Made by a program: the position numbers and the translations under genes
Part shown: positions 36,401 through 46,600 of the stretch, piece by piece
Layout: each line of letters starts with the position of its first letter
Numbering within the stretch: the first letter of the stretch is position 1
The notes under the pieces: model-generated
What the model was told of the DNA's origin: nothing
Databases searched by the model: none
What the model saw: only the letters and a program-made list of their open reading frames with translations
DNA from: Leptasterias polaris
Lineage: Eukaryota; Echinodermata; Asteroidea; Forcipulatida; Asteriidae
Assembly (NCBI GenBank): GCA_037783415.1
Contig: JAZGTN010000015.1
Location: 2,108,001-2,172,000 of the forward strand
Direction of reading: 5' to 3'
DNA length: 64,000 bases

Positions 36401-39400
36401 AGCTCAAGCAAAACATTTCATGAGTCTATGAGTCTTAGACTTGGGTCTTTAAGATGAAAGTCACTTTACTTACACTTTGATCTCCCTGACCCCTTGACTC
36501 CATGGGTACTCCAACTCAAAGATGGGGGTTCCTCCTTCAAACGACGGCAAGAACTGACACAGGGATATCTCCATCATGTCCCCCTTGGCACAAATGGGAT
36601 GTTCCTCATTGCAGAACCATGGTGCGCACTTGCCAATGAAGCAGAGATTACCGTCTGCAAGGGAGTCAAATCAAACTAGAAATTATCTTAGATGTTGAAT
36701 TTTGTATCGTGGATAAAAAATGATTTTGGGTTAACAAGGAAAAATTGACTAGAGCGGGATTTGAACCAACGACCTCCGGATTGACGTGCCGGCGCTCTAC
36801 CAACTGAGCTATCTAGCCCTATGATGGCGGTCTCCCTATTTTGTCAATATCCTTGTTCGGTGGGATAAAAAATATAGTTTGGTTTTACCCTTACACCGAT
36901 GTGTGTTAAGCACTGTATACTTGGCACTAAAATCCACAGGCAAATCACTCGGGTGGGATTCGAAACCCATGACCTTTGCATTGCTAGAGCAGATGTCTTA
37001 CCACTAGACCTCCGAAATTATCAATTGTGTTTTGGACTGCTTTGAAACTATTTAAGGGGAATGGAATGTTTCATATTATATAAAATATTTCAAATTCAAA
37101 TAAAGAGTCGCATCCCCTTAAGGTGATCCCTCTGCTGCCGCTTCCCATGGTGTATCGTAAATTTGGGTGTTATCCCTAGCTATATGGCAGATTAGGAACA
37201 GAGGGCAGTGGAGAACAGAGAGGCATGGGGAAAGATTGTTAGGGACAGAGGGCAGTGGAGAACAGAGAGGCATGGAGAAAGTGGGTGCCCCAATGACCCC
37301 TGAGGTTTAGGGATAGTAAATAAGATGATGACCAAAACAGTTTTGACACACTGTTCATACTAGATCTCTTACTGTTGTCCTTCATAAGATTGTGATGTAA
37401 ATATCTGGATCTGAATTCATAAACAAATTCATATAAATTTCTAGACAAACGTAACAGCATGATTTATTTTTCAAAAACAAAATATGTCCTGCCTTTTCTG
37501 AAAAATGTCTTGCGCAGCTCCTGGTCTTTGGATTTGAGAAGAACTTCCTGTGTGAGGTTAATGAGTCTACCTACACAGGGACACACTCTCCTAAAACCAA
37601 GGATCCTAACATTTAAAACAGAAGAAGAAAAATGTCAGAAGAAAAACAGCTTACAGCTTTTTCAGCAGCTCCCTTTTGGAAAGGAAACAAAATCCATTTA
37701 GGCAAACTACAATAATGGTTGGGTTGGAAGCTTAACTGGTGAACCAACTAACTGTAAAACAAGGTTAAAATCTGTTTCCAAAGTGCCTTAAAAATTAAAC
37801 AAAGCCAACAGTAAAAAGCAAAAAGGGGAAAAATGAATAAAAATAAAAAATTAAAAAACACAGACCATAAAAAAAAATAACTACAAAATATTGTAACTTT
37901 CCTTTTCTTGAAGCTTAGCCCCAGATGCTGTCCAGAAAGAATGACTGACATCCCTTTTGCTGATGGAACCGTCCTCTAATAATCCCCCACAAAATAAAGC
38001 ACATTATTTTCAGTTCCCTACAATTTGTTATACATTTTCCTTTGTATGCCCCCACTTTGTAACCAGTGAACTCTCAGAGTGAAACTAGTCAGACAATAGG
38101 GCTCTCGTCCGTTAGCAGTTGGCTTCAGGACTCCATGACCACCACCTTCACTTCCCTAGTCTTTTGCTGTTTCATATATAATTAATCTATTGATTCTTCA
38201 GATTTGACCTTTTGCTTTAGAAGCCGCCTAAATCTCATTACAAAAAGGACATAATTTTATTTACCTGTCTAGATGGAATGAAGCTATTTCAGAATTGTGA
38301 CGTTCTTGGTCTAACCAGAAAGGTTCCTTTTTGTTGTACTTGTAAACAAGCTCCCTCGATGCCCTGTGCAGAGAAAGAAAATTTAACATTAGCACCTTCT
38401 GAGTGGATCTGCTATAGGCACAAAAATGAACAATTAGTGTGCTTTCAATACAATGAGGCTGATAATGTACATGTAGGTGCAGGTCCTGCACTTCCTTAGG
38501 GAAAGGACACTAAGGTATTTTTTTGGGGGGTAAAGCACACCTCTATGAGGCAATTTTTAACATCTATTGGAACACATTAAGGGGCACCAAGGCAATGACC
38601 AGGGGCAATAGGGGGCAATTGACTCTGTTGCCTCCGTGAAGCATCATGCCTGTGGTAGGTGATGGGATTATGCCTTCGATGGTACAAGCGTGGAAGGGGC
38701 ACAGCAAATTTTCCTCTGGTAAGGAGCACTCTATGAGAAAAATGTGAATTTGTATTCAAGCTTTCCACAGGGCACCACAGCAAAAGCACAGGGCACCACT
38801 GCAATTGCTGTGGGAGCTGTGGACTGTTTCAAGGACTGCAGTCAGAGTATGTCATGAGACTTTGATTTGTTCTTTGAGAAAATATAAGTTGTATAACAAG
38901 CAGTTGCAGCCATTTTGAAAATTGCTTTTTATTCTACTCGTATATATTTTTTCAAAGGACAACAAATCTGCCATGGCCCATGTTGTATTGTAAACTTTGG
39001 TGTGATCCCTGGCTACACGGCAGTTAATGGTTGCGTGGCGTTTGACTGGCACCCCCGAACAAAGATATTGACAAAATAGGGAGACCGCCAACATAGGGCT
39101 AGATAGCTCAGTCGCTAGAGCGCAAGTCTGCTAATCCAAGGAATGTGGTTCAAATCCCGCTATAGTCAATTTTTCTTTGTTAAACCCCAATTTATAAAAA
39201 ATTTACCCAGTCACTTTCCCTGGTGGTTTATTGCTTGATATAAAAAATAACTTAACCCTTTTCCCAGAAAGGAAGGAATATTGAGCAAACAAGTGTGTGG
39301 CACAGTTTTTAGCAGCCCACGGGCAAGTTGGGAAGTGGTGTTTACTAGCCCGTAGCAGTTTTTAATAGACAACGAATGCCGCAGACTAGTGTTAATGGCA

Positions 39401-42400
39401 AATCCTTGAGTTTCTAAGGGGCAGGGGTTAAATTATAGCATGTATTCCAAGGTTCTTTTCCCAACACAGAAATGTACATGCTCAGTGCTTTTTAGGAAGA
39501 GTACATAATTAGTTGTTTCCTCTCAATTGTTTCCTCTCATCAAAAAATAAGTCAATACTTTCTTCTAAATACAGTAGCGCAGGTTTTTTTAGGGAATAGT
39601 TTCAAGGCAAAGTATACCTTTGGTTTTTGGAACCGTTCGATTGTTTTAATCCTATAGGCCTACAAATGAAGATATAATGCAATCAAACTAACCTGTGAAA
39701 ATTTGATTTCAAAAGGTGGTCGCGTTTTGGGGATATCGTTGAAAATCCGGAGCTTATATATCAACGCAGGAAGAATAATCCCTAATAGGAATACACAATC
39801 TGAGAAACGTGTCTGACGACAGTAACGTTTTCTCTGATTCAAATTTCAGGGCATAAAAACTGCTATCTTTTTACATAACCACATTAATTCCAAGTGAAAT
39901 ATTTCTCAAAATGCTTTAAAATACTATCCAAAGTTGCTGTACTTCTAACCAAGTAAGTTTTTATTGCTATTAATTTAAGAGTGATTACCAAATGTGTACC
40001 TTCCCTTAATATTTAAGTAGGAAAACTTCAACGATATGGGAAATCAGTCTGAACAATGCACGGGACAATTACTGCTTTTACTAATAATGTATGGAGTCTG
40101 TGACATCAAATTCTGCCTAGATTGCACCATACTTTTTTTACCCACTTACCCTTTTCAAACTCTACTGGGCGCTTTTGGGCTCTAATGGCAAAGTGACTCT
40201 CCTTATTAGATTACCCCCCCCCCCCCCCCCCTTAACCCAAAACAAACCCTTCTTTATAATCCTGAATGTGATCCTGGGGTCTGTGTTTACTCACCTCATA
40301 GGCTTTACAATGGCTCTGTTTCCGTCAGCTAATCTGACGTCCAGCTTTGCTTGACTTCCCCCGATGAACAAGGAAATGTTGACAATCTTAAGGGTGGCCA
40401 AGTCATTCAGGAGACTGGCCATGTATGGCGCATCCTTGGTATATAAAGCGTCTTGGTGGATGTCTTGATGAAACTGCTGCCATGGATGACCTTTCCTATT
40501 GTCAAGACAAAATAAAAATGGATCTATTATAAAAAGTGCTTAGATTATCAGAACTACAAACTCGATTCAAACATAGTTTTTAAATCATTCAGCATTTCAG
40601 GATGATTGGTATCCAGACCAAGTTAAGCTGTTAAGCGGAAAACATGGCTTGGCAAGTTTCTTTGCTAAGTAAAAAAAACACTGGGTTGGGCACCAGTTGA
40701 AACAATGTAAACTTCATGGAATTTTGGTTGGTTGCCTGTTTCTGCTAAGCAAGATTTATCTGTGCTTAGCAAGTTTTTGTGTCAACAAGCTTTATGAAAT
40801 TGGGCCCCTGAGTACAATCGTTACAGGCATGCATAACTTTTTAAAACAGTCAGCAGTGTTTATGAATTAGAGATAACAGATGCAAGTCTTATTTATACTT
40901 AAAATGCTTGATGAAATTTAGTCCACAGTGACATTTGGCAATCTTTTTGACACGTATTTCTAATTTGGCCATTCCAACATACATTGCACAACCATTTACT
41001 TGTAAACGCAGTGTTCGAGTCAATGCCCTGATTGACAATTCATAGCAAATGTGAACAATTTTCAAAAATTCTGTTTAATGGCTGAGGGCTACAAAGACTA
41101 GGATTAGGGACTGCAGCAAACAGAGAATGACACTTTTAATGTAGTCAATGGTATGCCGTATTGTGTGATTTCAGGTCGCCTCGGGGGAAAAAAAATTTAG
41201 CCAACTAGGCCCTAATGATTATCTAACAAAATAAACACTTGAAAGACATCAAAAATGAGGTACAAAGCACAAAGCACACTTGTTCACTCCTCACATAATG
41301 GTTTTCAATATTGATTCTATTAAGGTGCAGCAGGGCAATCCAGATGCACTCATGTTGAAGCATTACCAAAAAAATTCAATGCTTGACTTATCAAGCTTGA
41401 CTTATCATTGTTTCATTCAACAATGGTAACAGTTTATACCCTTCAATGATAAATTATCCGCTATGTTAAAGGACTACACAGGGCACAGGATTGTCAAACT
41501 TTTGCTAGGAAAACCAGATTCCCTGAATCATTGCTGTCACAAGTAGAGAACTTTTAAATTACAAGTCTCTAACCTTTTGTTAAAATGGTGTAAATTGCCA
41601 TTGCATTCAATACCCTTCCAGTGCAAAGTTTGTCAACATCAAAAACATCTGCCGACATAATTCTAAGAAAAATGGGTCGCTACATCTTTTTGTGCAGTTC
41701 ATAACTGACTTTTTCAGAGCAAAATTTGAAACATTACATGTACATTACATGTAGGACATTTTTTGTCAGTCAAAATGTCACATTAAAGAATGTTTTTATT
41801 TAATATTATTAAAAGTCAGGAATTAACCAAAACATCCCCGTAGAAAAATGTAGAGATCCGTTCTTCTCAGAATGATGTCTGCAGATATTTTGGATGTTGA
41901 CCAACTTAGCACCAGGAAGGTACCAAAATACATTGCCAATTTATACCATTTTAACATGAGGTTAGAGACTTTAATTTTGTCCCTATTGAGGACTCTATCT
42001 ATTGGTACAGTGCCTTTTAACAGAATTGCTCTCTGAACTGTAAAAAATTACTTCCATCCATTATGTTAAATTTACTTTTAATTATGGGCGAGTACTTGCA
42101 TACAACTCAAATAAATGCCCTAGGCACTTGACACGTTTTGTAATTGTCAAAGACCAGTATCCTCACTTGGTGTATCCCAACATATGCATAAAATAACAAA
42201 CCTGTGGAAATTTGGACTCAATTGGTCACTGAAGTTGCAAGAAAATGATGAAAGAAAAAACACCCTTGTTGTACAAATTAGTGTGCTTTCAGATAGGAAT
42301 AAAAGGCTTCTGGCCAGAAGTCTTTTATTATTTTAGTGAGAAATTACCTCTTTCTCAAAAACTACGTTACTTCAGAGGGAGTCGTTTCTCACAACGTTTC

Positions 42401-44488
42401 TTCACAGCTCTCTGTTGCTGGTTACCAAGTAAGTTTTTATGCTAATATATATTTTGAGTAATTACCAAACGTGTACAGTGCCTTTAAAATACAAGTTATC
42501 TGGAAGCAAAAAAAACCAAACTTATTATTACTTATTGCTGTACCCCTACAAAACATGTATTATGTACAATGTTACACATTAATTTGTGTGGCTTTTTTTT
42601 CTATTCTTCATTCAATTATATATGGAGAAACAGCATTTTCTGCCCATATGGGATTGCCCATATTTCCCCATATTTTATGATAGTCTTATGGACCTCTGCA
42701 TATTTTGCCCATTTGGGATTGCCTATCCCCATGATACCCATAATATGGGATACTTCATATGTTGTCCATGTTGGATTGCCCATGTTTTCCCCATATGATA
42801 CCCATAGGGGCTACCCTAGCCCAGGTTGGACGTCCTACCAGGGCTAGGGGCTACCCCACAACGTGATGGTTAAAACAAAGATACTACGTTGTGGTAACAT
42901 TAAAATAGGCCATGTGAAATCTACGCTCCTCCAGAGGCTACTTTATTTAATCATTATGCTATTAAGAAGTAACTATAAATACATAGTAAACTTGCGGGTA
43001 CAACCATGTACGATATGTATTAAATCTCTTTTGTGGGAGTGGCTCTGAAAAGAGCGGGTGTGGTCTCGACGTTTCGAAAAGTATACTTTTGTGAGCAGTA
43101 TACTCTTTATCCTGAAGACGAGCAGAGTATACTGCTCGAAACGTCAAATGAGATTTAATACATGGACGTCCTACCAGGGCTAGGGGCTACCCCACAACGT
43201 GATGTACCCGCAAGTTACTATTTATTTATTTATAGTTACTTCTTATTTTTAGACACCATGCAAAGCTTCAAACACCACTTATTATGCTATTAAATAGTTG
43301 TTTACTATTGGGATCATTCCAAAATGGCCGCGCTCAGTACACATCCAGTAAAGTAATTCGGAGTAAGTCGCACAATTATTGTTTGAAATATCTAAAGGTT
43401 ATTTGTTTGAACATCCAAAACACCCAAGGCAAGCTAAGAGCTAGGTGAACACATTTAGCTGGTTTAAACAGCTGAATGGCCCGTAGGGAATGCGCTTTGA
43501 ATTTGTTATCGCTTAGCTTCACAAAAAATGGGCCGGACGTATGGCCAAGGATTCAGCTTGGCCACACAAGTCGGGCTATTTGAGGTGCACACTCACTCTA
43601 GTATGGGTTTAGGGGTGATAAGATTTGAGTAAGGGCGAACCCCTTCTCTCTTTACTTAGCATAGCAATAAGTGTACTGTACTACTGATGAGTACTGTCTT
43701 TTACGTACATTGATAGTTTTTAAACTTTTAATATAGCAACACACGGCACCTGCAGTTTCGAAGGACAAAACAATAAAGGTTAATTAAGTGTCTTGCTTTT
43801 ATCAATTAACATGATTAAAGGACATTAGTCTCAAGACCGGGTCTCGAACCCACACTCTGCTGACAAGAGACATCAGAGCTGGAGCTCGGTGGCGAAGGTG
43901 CTCTAGTCTAGCCTGTCTAGTCTTCCCCTTTAAGTTAAATGATCAGCCAGGACAGTGGGCACTCCACAGTATTAATTAATAATCAATCAAATAAGTTGAA
44001 TTTCAAAATTGCATAAATTATTATAAACAACTATTGTGAAAAACGAAATAAATTGTTTCAATTTCTGTCATTGACAGTGTCGATGAACAACACACCCACC
44101 CTTTTATTTCCTGTACATCCCATCCTACGCGCAGCTTGAGTTCAGCCCCGTTAACGTCCTGCCTTGGCCATGGCATGCTTGGTTGCGTCTCATTATGCTC
44201 ATTCCCTGGTAACTTTACAAGAGTTTGACGAATTCGGTGAAAAGGAGGCCGCAAGATCTGTGACTCTTCCCAATCTACATTCGCCATGACTTCTCCATCG
44301 TTCTGTAGAAGTTTTCCTGGATTTATATGACCCTGTTTGGTTCCAGTTGCAATACCTGAAAGTCTCTGCCTTCGATGAGCATTTTGCCGACGGTGGTCGT
44401 TTCCCAGCAAAATGTGGATGACCAACACAGATGCCAGTGTCATAAACAACACGACAAACAAGAAAATTACCCTAATTTTGAAGCGCAT
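33201..44488 (-). CDS. FAM20-family secretory-pathway kinase (whole gene, 9 exons, 485 aa)
   Basis: FAM20 kinases act in the Golgi lumen: FAM20C phosphorylates secreted proteins at S-x-E sites, and FAM20B phosphorylates xylose in the proteoglycan linker. Exons on the minus strand are 44488-44100, 40495-40295, 38363-38265, 37605-37493, 36654-36474, 35742-35706, 35221-35152, 34230-34089 and 33426-33201. They total 1458 nt and every phase closes. Landmarks: signal anchor at residues 7-29; nucleotide-binding Lys in IVKPM (194); HNSEIASFHLDR with the metal-site Glu (222); Cys-rich CFIGKC (272-289); catalytic DRHH (Asp 367); metal-binding DNGKGFG (Asp 387); YQCC (409-410); RRSTYL. All key residues are kept, so it should be active, unlike the FAM20A pseudokinase. 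Features of FAM20C (DNG-GFG, RRSTYL) and FAM20B (LAPIYQCC, SHDPL) are mixed, so I do not assign a paralogue. Confidence 0.93.
34089..34230 (-). CDS. FAM20 kinase exon 8 (catalytic and metal-binding loops)
   Basis: Acceptor TGATGTAG, donor GTATGT. Encodes NYDRHHFDMLRKYKKNGFIV, then FLDNGKGFGNPHEDD and FLAPIYQCC. DRHH is the catalytic loop and DNG the counterpart of DFG. The usual Gly before Asn is replaced by Arg (LRN rather than MGN). Confidence 0.95.
34795..34990. repeat. Direct duplication in FAM20 intron
   Basis: GCATTCACCA...TATCATTCAAAACCA...GGATGATATTG...GTCAGACAGT occurs twice, at about 34792-34866 and 34891-34978, followed by an inverted GTCTGACC. This is a local duplication of about 90 bases. 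Confidence 0.6.
35152..35221 (-). CDS. FAM20 kinase exon 7
   Basis: Acceptor TTCCCAG, donor GTAAGA after a single C. Encodes QPSWMKGRYFLDLIEQGIFD then FFL, the family's helix ending IFDFLMGN just before the catalytic loop. Confidence 0.9.
35706..35742 (-). CDS. FAM20 kinase micro-exon 6 (37 nt)
   Basis: Bounded by GTGTCTTCAG and GAG before GTTTGT. Encodes WTGRNICQDFLE, which bridges the flanking exons exactly in phase. The cysteine fits the family pattern 'W-.-.-.-.-C-.-.-.-.', where it pairs with the later CC. It is short, so it rests on phase and alignment. Confidence 0.75.
35885..36330. mobile_element. Foldback element (copy 2) inside FAM20 intron
   Basis: Diverged copy of the element at 31835-32445: CTCATTTTCCAATAGAGTCC, TACAAGTCTCCAACCTCAAG and GATACCCTTCAAGTGCAATT at the left, and GACTTGTAATTTTCC with AGACTCTATCCATTGG at the right. 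Confidence 0.7.
36474..36654 (-). CDS. FAM20 kinase exon 5 (cysteine-rich segment)
   Basis: Acceptor CCTTGCAG, donor GTAAGT. Encodes GNLCFIGKCAPWFCNEEHPI then CAKGDMMEISLCQFLPSF and ...PWSQGVREIKV. The paired cysteines and the FLP-F...PW order match the FAM20 disulfide-bonded insert. Confidence 0.92.
36713..36850 (-). mobile_element. tRNA-derived SINE, second family
   Basis: On the minus strand: AAAATAGGGAGACCGCC, then GGGCTAGATAGCTCAGTTGG, GAGCGCCGGC, GTTGGTTCAAATCCCGC and TCTAGTC. A box and B box are intact and a tRNA-like acceptor can pair, but the anticodon loop lacks the invariant T33 and there is no CCA-encoding or tRNA-end context. Sister copies at 38970-39250, 56262-56525 and 59857-60110 extend past the tRNA part, so this is a SINE and not a tRNA gene. 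Confidence 0.75.
36860..37025 (-). mobile_element. tRNA-like SINE fragment (third type)
   Basis: The minus strand shows CTAGTGGTAAGACATCTGCT, GGTCATGGGTTTCGAATCCC and then ACCGGTGTAAGGG-like sequence. The B box GGTTTCGAATCC is intact. It is a different head from the neighbouring SINE. Confidence 0.6.
37190..37285. repeat. Tandem duplication, ~46-bp unit
   Basis: GGACAGAGGGCAGTGGAGAA followed by CAGAGAGGCATGG-GAAAG occurs twice in direct succession (about 37198 and 37244). The preceding 37105-37190 is a 5' fragment of the second SINE family. Confidence 0.75.
37493..37605 (-). CDS. FAM20 kinase exon 4, GC donor
   Basis: Acceptor ATGTTAG; encodes ILGFRRVCPCVGRLINLTQE and then DQELRKTFFRK. The only exon end that keeps frame with exon 5 is AAAAG before GCAGGA, a GC-AG intron. 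The nearest GT donor (at about 37482) gives the wrong phase, and the frame hits a stop shortly after. Confidence 0.85.
38265..38363 (-). CDS. FAM20 kinase exon 3
   Basis: Acceptor TGCACAG, donor GTAAAT. Encodes SRELVYKYNKKEPFWLDQER then HNSEIASFHLDR. The Glu of SEIASF is the residue changed to Gln in the vertebrate pseudokinase FAM20A; here it is kept. Confidence 0.93.
38970..39250 (+). mobile_element. tRNA-derived SINE, second family (plus copy)
   Basis: Contains GGTGTGATCCCTGGCTACAC, GGCACCCCCGAACAAAGATA, GGGCTAGATAGCTCAGTCGC, GGTTCAAATCCCGC and AGTCAATTTTTCTTTGTTAA, then the tail AATTTACCCAGTCACTTTCC. It is the most complete 3' part of this family in the window. Confidence 0.75.
39598..40013. 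mobile_element. MITE with GTATACCTTTGGT ends (copy 2)
   Basis: Same order as 31045-31430: AAGTATACCTTTGGTTTTTG, GAACCGTTCGATTGTTTTAA, AGGAAGAATAATCCCTAATA, ending GATTACCAAATGTGTACCTT. It lies in the intron between FAM20 exons 2 and 3. Confidence 0.65.
40295..40495 (-). CDS. FAM20 kinase exon 2
   Basis: Acceptor CAATAG; reads KGHPWQQFHQDIHQDALYTK and continues to LFIGGSQAKLDVRL...AIVKPM; donor GTGAGT after AG. It carries the start of the kinase N-lobe and the nucleotide-binding lysine in the VKPM motif. Confidence 0.9.
40612..40807. mobile_element. GGGCCCAATTTCAT-type MITE (copy 2)
   Basis: Ends in GCTTTATGAAATTGGGCCC and shares TTGGCAAGTTTCTTTGCTAA and CTGCTAAGCAAGATTT-like motifs with 11468-11662. 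The left terminus is eroded. Confidence 0.55.
41560..42005. mobile_element. Foldback element (copy 3) inside FAM20 intron 1
   Basis: Left arm ACAAGTCTCTAACCTTTTGT, GATACCCTTCCAGTGCAAA-like and GTCAACATCAAAAACATCTG; right arm AAAATGTAGAGATCCGTTCT, TTTTGGATGTTGACCAACTT and GAGGACTCTATCTATTGG. Arms and order match copies 1 and 2. Confidence 0.75.
42190..42485. mobile_element. MITE with GTGTACAGTGCCTTTAAA end (copy 3, diverged)
   Basis: Ends GTTACCAAGTAAGTTTTTAT, GAGTAATTACCAAACGTGTA, CAGTGCCTTTAAA as in the copies at 31045 and 39598. The 5' half differs. Confidence 0.5.
42640..42815. repeat. CCCATATGGGATTGCCCATA-type internal repeats
   Basis: Four imperfect copies of a ~20-base motif mixing GGGATTGCC and CCCATAT are spaced 20-60 bases apart. 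CCCATATGGG is itself palindromic. There is no coding meaning that I can see. Confidence 0.6.
42829..43245. mobile_element. Composite foldback with direct and inverted repeats
   Basis: GGACGTCCTACCAGGGCTAG with GGGCTACCCCACAACGTGAT occurs twice in the same direction (42829 and 43163). GTAACTATAAATACATAGTA with CTTGCGGGTACA (42966-43003) is inverted at 43204-43245, and TGTATTAAATCTC (about 43016) is inverted at 43152. At the centre, GACG (43068-43071) faces CGTC (43142-43145) around CTGAAGA (43112-43118), a 6-bp stem and GAAA (43138-43141). Confidence 0.7.
43340..43590 (-). mobile_element. Truncated MITE related to 48942-49268
   Basis: Shares, in reverse order, TCGGAGTAAGTCGCACAATT, GAACATCCAAAACACCCAAG, GGCAAGCTAAGAGCTAGGTG, GTGAACACATTTAGCT, GGCCCGTAGGGAATGC and GGCCAAGGATTCAGCTTGGCC. 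Only one terminal arm is present, so one end is lost. It lies left of FAM20 exon 1, within its first intron. Confidence 0.8.
43740..43915 (-). mobile_element. tRNA-headed SINE fragment (minus)
   Basis: On the minus strand GCAGAGTGTGGGTTCGAGAC and CCGGTCTTGAGACT carry a good B box. The head runs into CTAGAGCACCTTCGCCACCG. The body is truncated. Confidence 0.6.
44100..44488 (-). CDS. FAM20 kinase exon 1 (signal anchor and stem)
   Basis: Starts at ATG 44488-44486 in a good context (GTCGCCATGCGC). The frame is open upstream to a stop but has no other ATG; the codon at 44578 is TTG. MRFKIRVIFLFVVLFMTLAS leads a type II membrane anchor. A basic, low-conservation stem follows. The exon ends after two bases of a Gly codon at a GTGGGT donor. 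Confidence 0.85.
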
Positions 44489-45625
44489 GGCGACCTCTAA
44501 TCTCGACCACCTAGTTGTGGAATTGGAATTTATGAATCTCGAAGTAGAAGAATAGTTTGTGATACTACATCTTGCCAAAATCCCGAATTCTAGCTAACAA
44601 AGTTATGTCTACTCACACACACAGCATCCCTGACTTTAATGATGTGTGTGTGTACGTCTGTGTGTAAGAAGTGTACGCACATTGTACATGGCCGGCTAAG
44701 AAGTCTTGTTCAGTTTAGTCATAAAGTTTTATTGAATTAATTGAGGGCGCCCTTTACATTTAACAACTTTACTCCCATAAAAAAAAAAATCGCAATTAGG
44801 CCCTATTTTATTTTCAGCTTTCTTGACAATAAAATAAAAGTACAAAAGATGTGTATAGATCATGGATAGCTTGTTTACAAAAACAACTTAATAACATTTC
44901 AGCTTTTAACCTGGCAGACAAGATAATATGCTGGGGTCTTTAGGAAAAACTTTACATTTTGAGAATTGATACGGGACTGGAAGTGTTAGGGAATTGAGAG
45001 GGTAAAAATGTCAGAAATGTGACTTTAATCTCACAATCATGACTTTTATGATTGCTTGTTTACTAACAAATTAATAATATTGTACATTCCAGGACTCTGG
45101 CAGGCAAGATACCACACTGGGATTATAAGATAAATTTAGGCCTACATTTTGAGAATTGATACATCAAGGCAAAATAATTGTATTTTAGTAGGCCTACTCA
45201 AGCCATAATTAAGACTTACCTACTTATGAATATGAAATATATCTCATTTATGTCATAAATATGGCTTATGTGGTACAATTCATAATGAGGAATTATGCTA
45301 ATTCATAATTGTGAGATACAGAAGTCACAGTTGTGACTTAATTGTGACCTTCTTTATTTTCTCAATGTCCCTTTAAGGCTTCGGTAACACTCTGCAATTT
45401 AGCGCAAGATTTGTTTGTGGTTTTTAGCAAGTTGTTTGTGCTTATTGAATTACGACCCAGAACTGTACATTTCTGAGAAAAATTTTTAATCTAAATACCA
45501 TCCCGAGCAAGAAAAAACCTTTTCCCCAAAAAGTTATTTTGTTTTGTAATGTGTACACAATCTGTATGAAGTTATTCAATCTTTTCTCAACAAGAACTGC
45601 GACCGAAAATTTAAAAATAACAGAA
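44489..45625. other. 5' flank of FAM20 kinase gene
   Basis: The 5' leader and promoter of FAM20 should lie in about 44489-44760. A GTGTGTGT tract occurs near 44640-44665. No other gene or element is recognised. Confidence 0.45.
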
Positions 45626-45627
45626 TA

Positions 45628-45976
45628 TAATAATAATAATAACTAGTTCTTATATAGCGCATTTTAAAATAACGTATCAATGCGCTTTACATTAGTGCCC
45701 TGGTCATTGGGCCAATAACATTCCTTTAATCTTTCTCAGCTCCCTGGGGAGTATACAGCCCTGGGCTGCCATGGTGCTCCAAAGGCTTTTTCAAATACAA
45801 TTTCAACCTCTACCCTTGCAGGTACCCATTTATACCCCTGGGTGAAGAGAAACAATTATAGCAAAGTGTCTTGCTCAAGGACACAAGCTTCATGACCGGG
45901 ACTCGAACCCACACCCAAATGACTAAACTACCAGAAGTTGAATTCGATGCTCTAAACCACTCGGCCATGACACCCT
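45628..45976 (-). mobile_element. Full-length tRNA-headed SINE with ATT tail
   Basis: On the minus strand it reads AGGGTGTCATGGCCGAGTGG (A box), GTGTGGGTTCGAGTCCCGGT (B box), TTGAGCAAGACACTTTGCTA, CACCCAGGGGTATAAATGGG, then CATTGGCCCAATGACCAGG-type sequence and GCGCTATATAAGAACTAGTT, ending in an ATT microsatellite. The head resembles a class II (Leu/Ser) tRNA. The tail looks borrowed from a LINE. A copy with only scattered differences is at 47433-47801. Confidence 0.9.
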
Positions 45977-46559
45977 ACGATGAGATGTTTGTACTCTTCA
46001 CATAACTTGAAAAGCCTTCATAATTTTCACGCGTGGAATTTCATCTTTGAGGGCAAGGCACTTCCATTTGAAAATCTACGGGAAAAGGCTACGGGAAACT
46101 TTTGATGGGGCAACCGAGGTCATGGCATCCTTGGCATCTGTGTAAATCTTGGCCTGCATCAGTGCTGCAGTGGAGTCCATGTTGTCTCAGTCCGAGTCTA
46201 AATCCTCCTAAACAAGTCCGAGTCCCCTTTTGTCCGAGTCAGAATGCTCCAGGACCCAGTCCAAGTCAGAGTCCACAAGAAATTTACTTTTAGAGACTGG
46301 ACTTGAGTCCTCCACAACTGGCCTACATAATATCTTGAGCGAAGTCACAACAACACACTTGTAAAATCAAAATCTAAAGTCAGTTTTCAAACAACAAAAT
46401 AATATTTATTTTGCTCAATTATTATAACATTCATTTCATACACTCTAGGGATACCTTAATTAAAATCTGAGAACAGCCAGTGTTCATAACCCATCTTGAA
46501 ATCATTTGAACAAAGTTGAATCAAGTTTTACTTACTTGAAGTTGGAGTGGGTTTTCATT

Positions 46560-46600
46560 TAAGTTTGTGCATAACCCCCCCCCCCCCCCCCCCCCGACAG
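46560..46600. repeat. Poly-C tract
   Basis: A run of about 26 C following CATAAC, near 46570-46595. A similar run lies at about 40207-40231. No function inferred. Confidence 0.8.

Noticed and set aside
36750..36825. tRNA gene on the minus strand (also 39097-39170 and 56428-56495, plus)
   Set aside because: A and B boxes are good, but the anticodon loop lacks T33, sister copies share non-tRNA flanks on both sides, and one (60017) has lost the anticodon arm. They are SINEs.
44486..44578. Longer FAM20 N-terminus starting at 44578
   Set aside because: The codon at 44578 is TTG. The first ATG, in a good context and immediately before the signal anchor, is at 44488.
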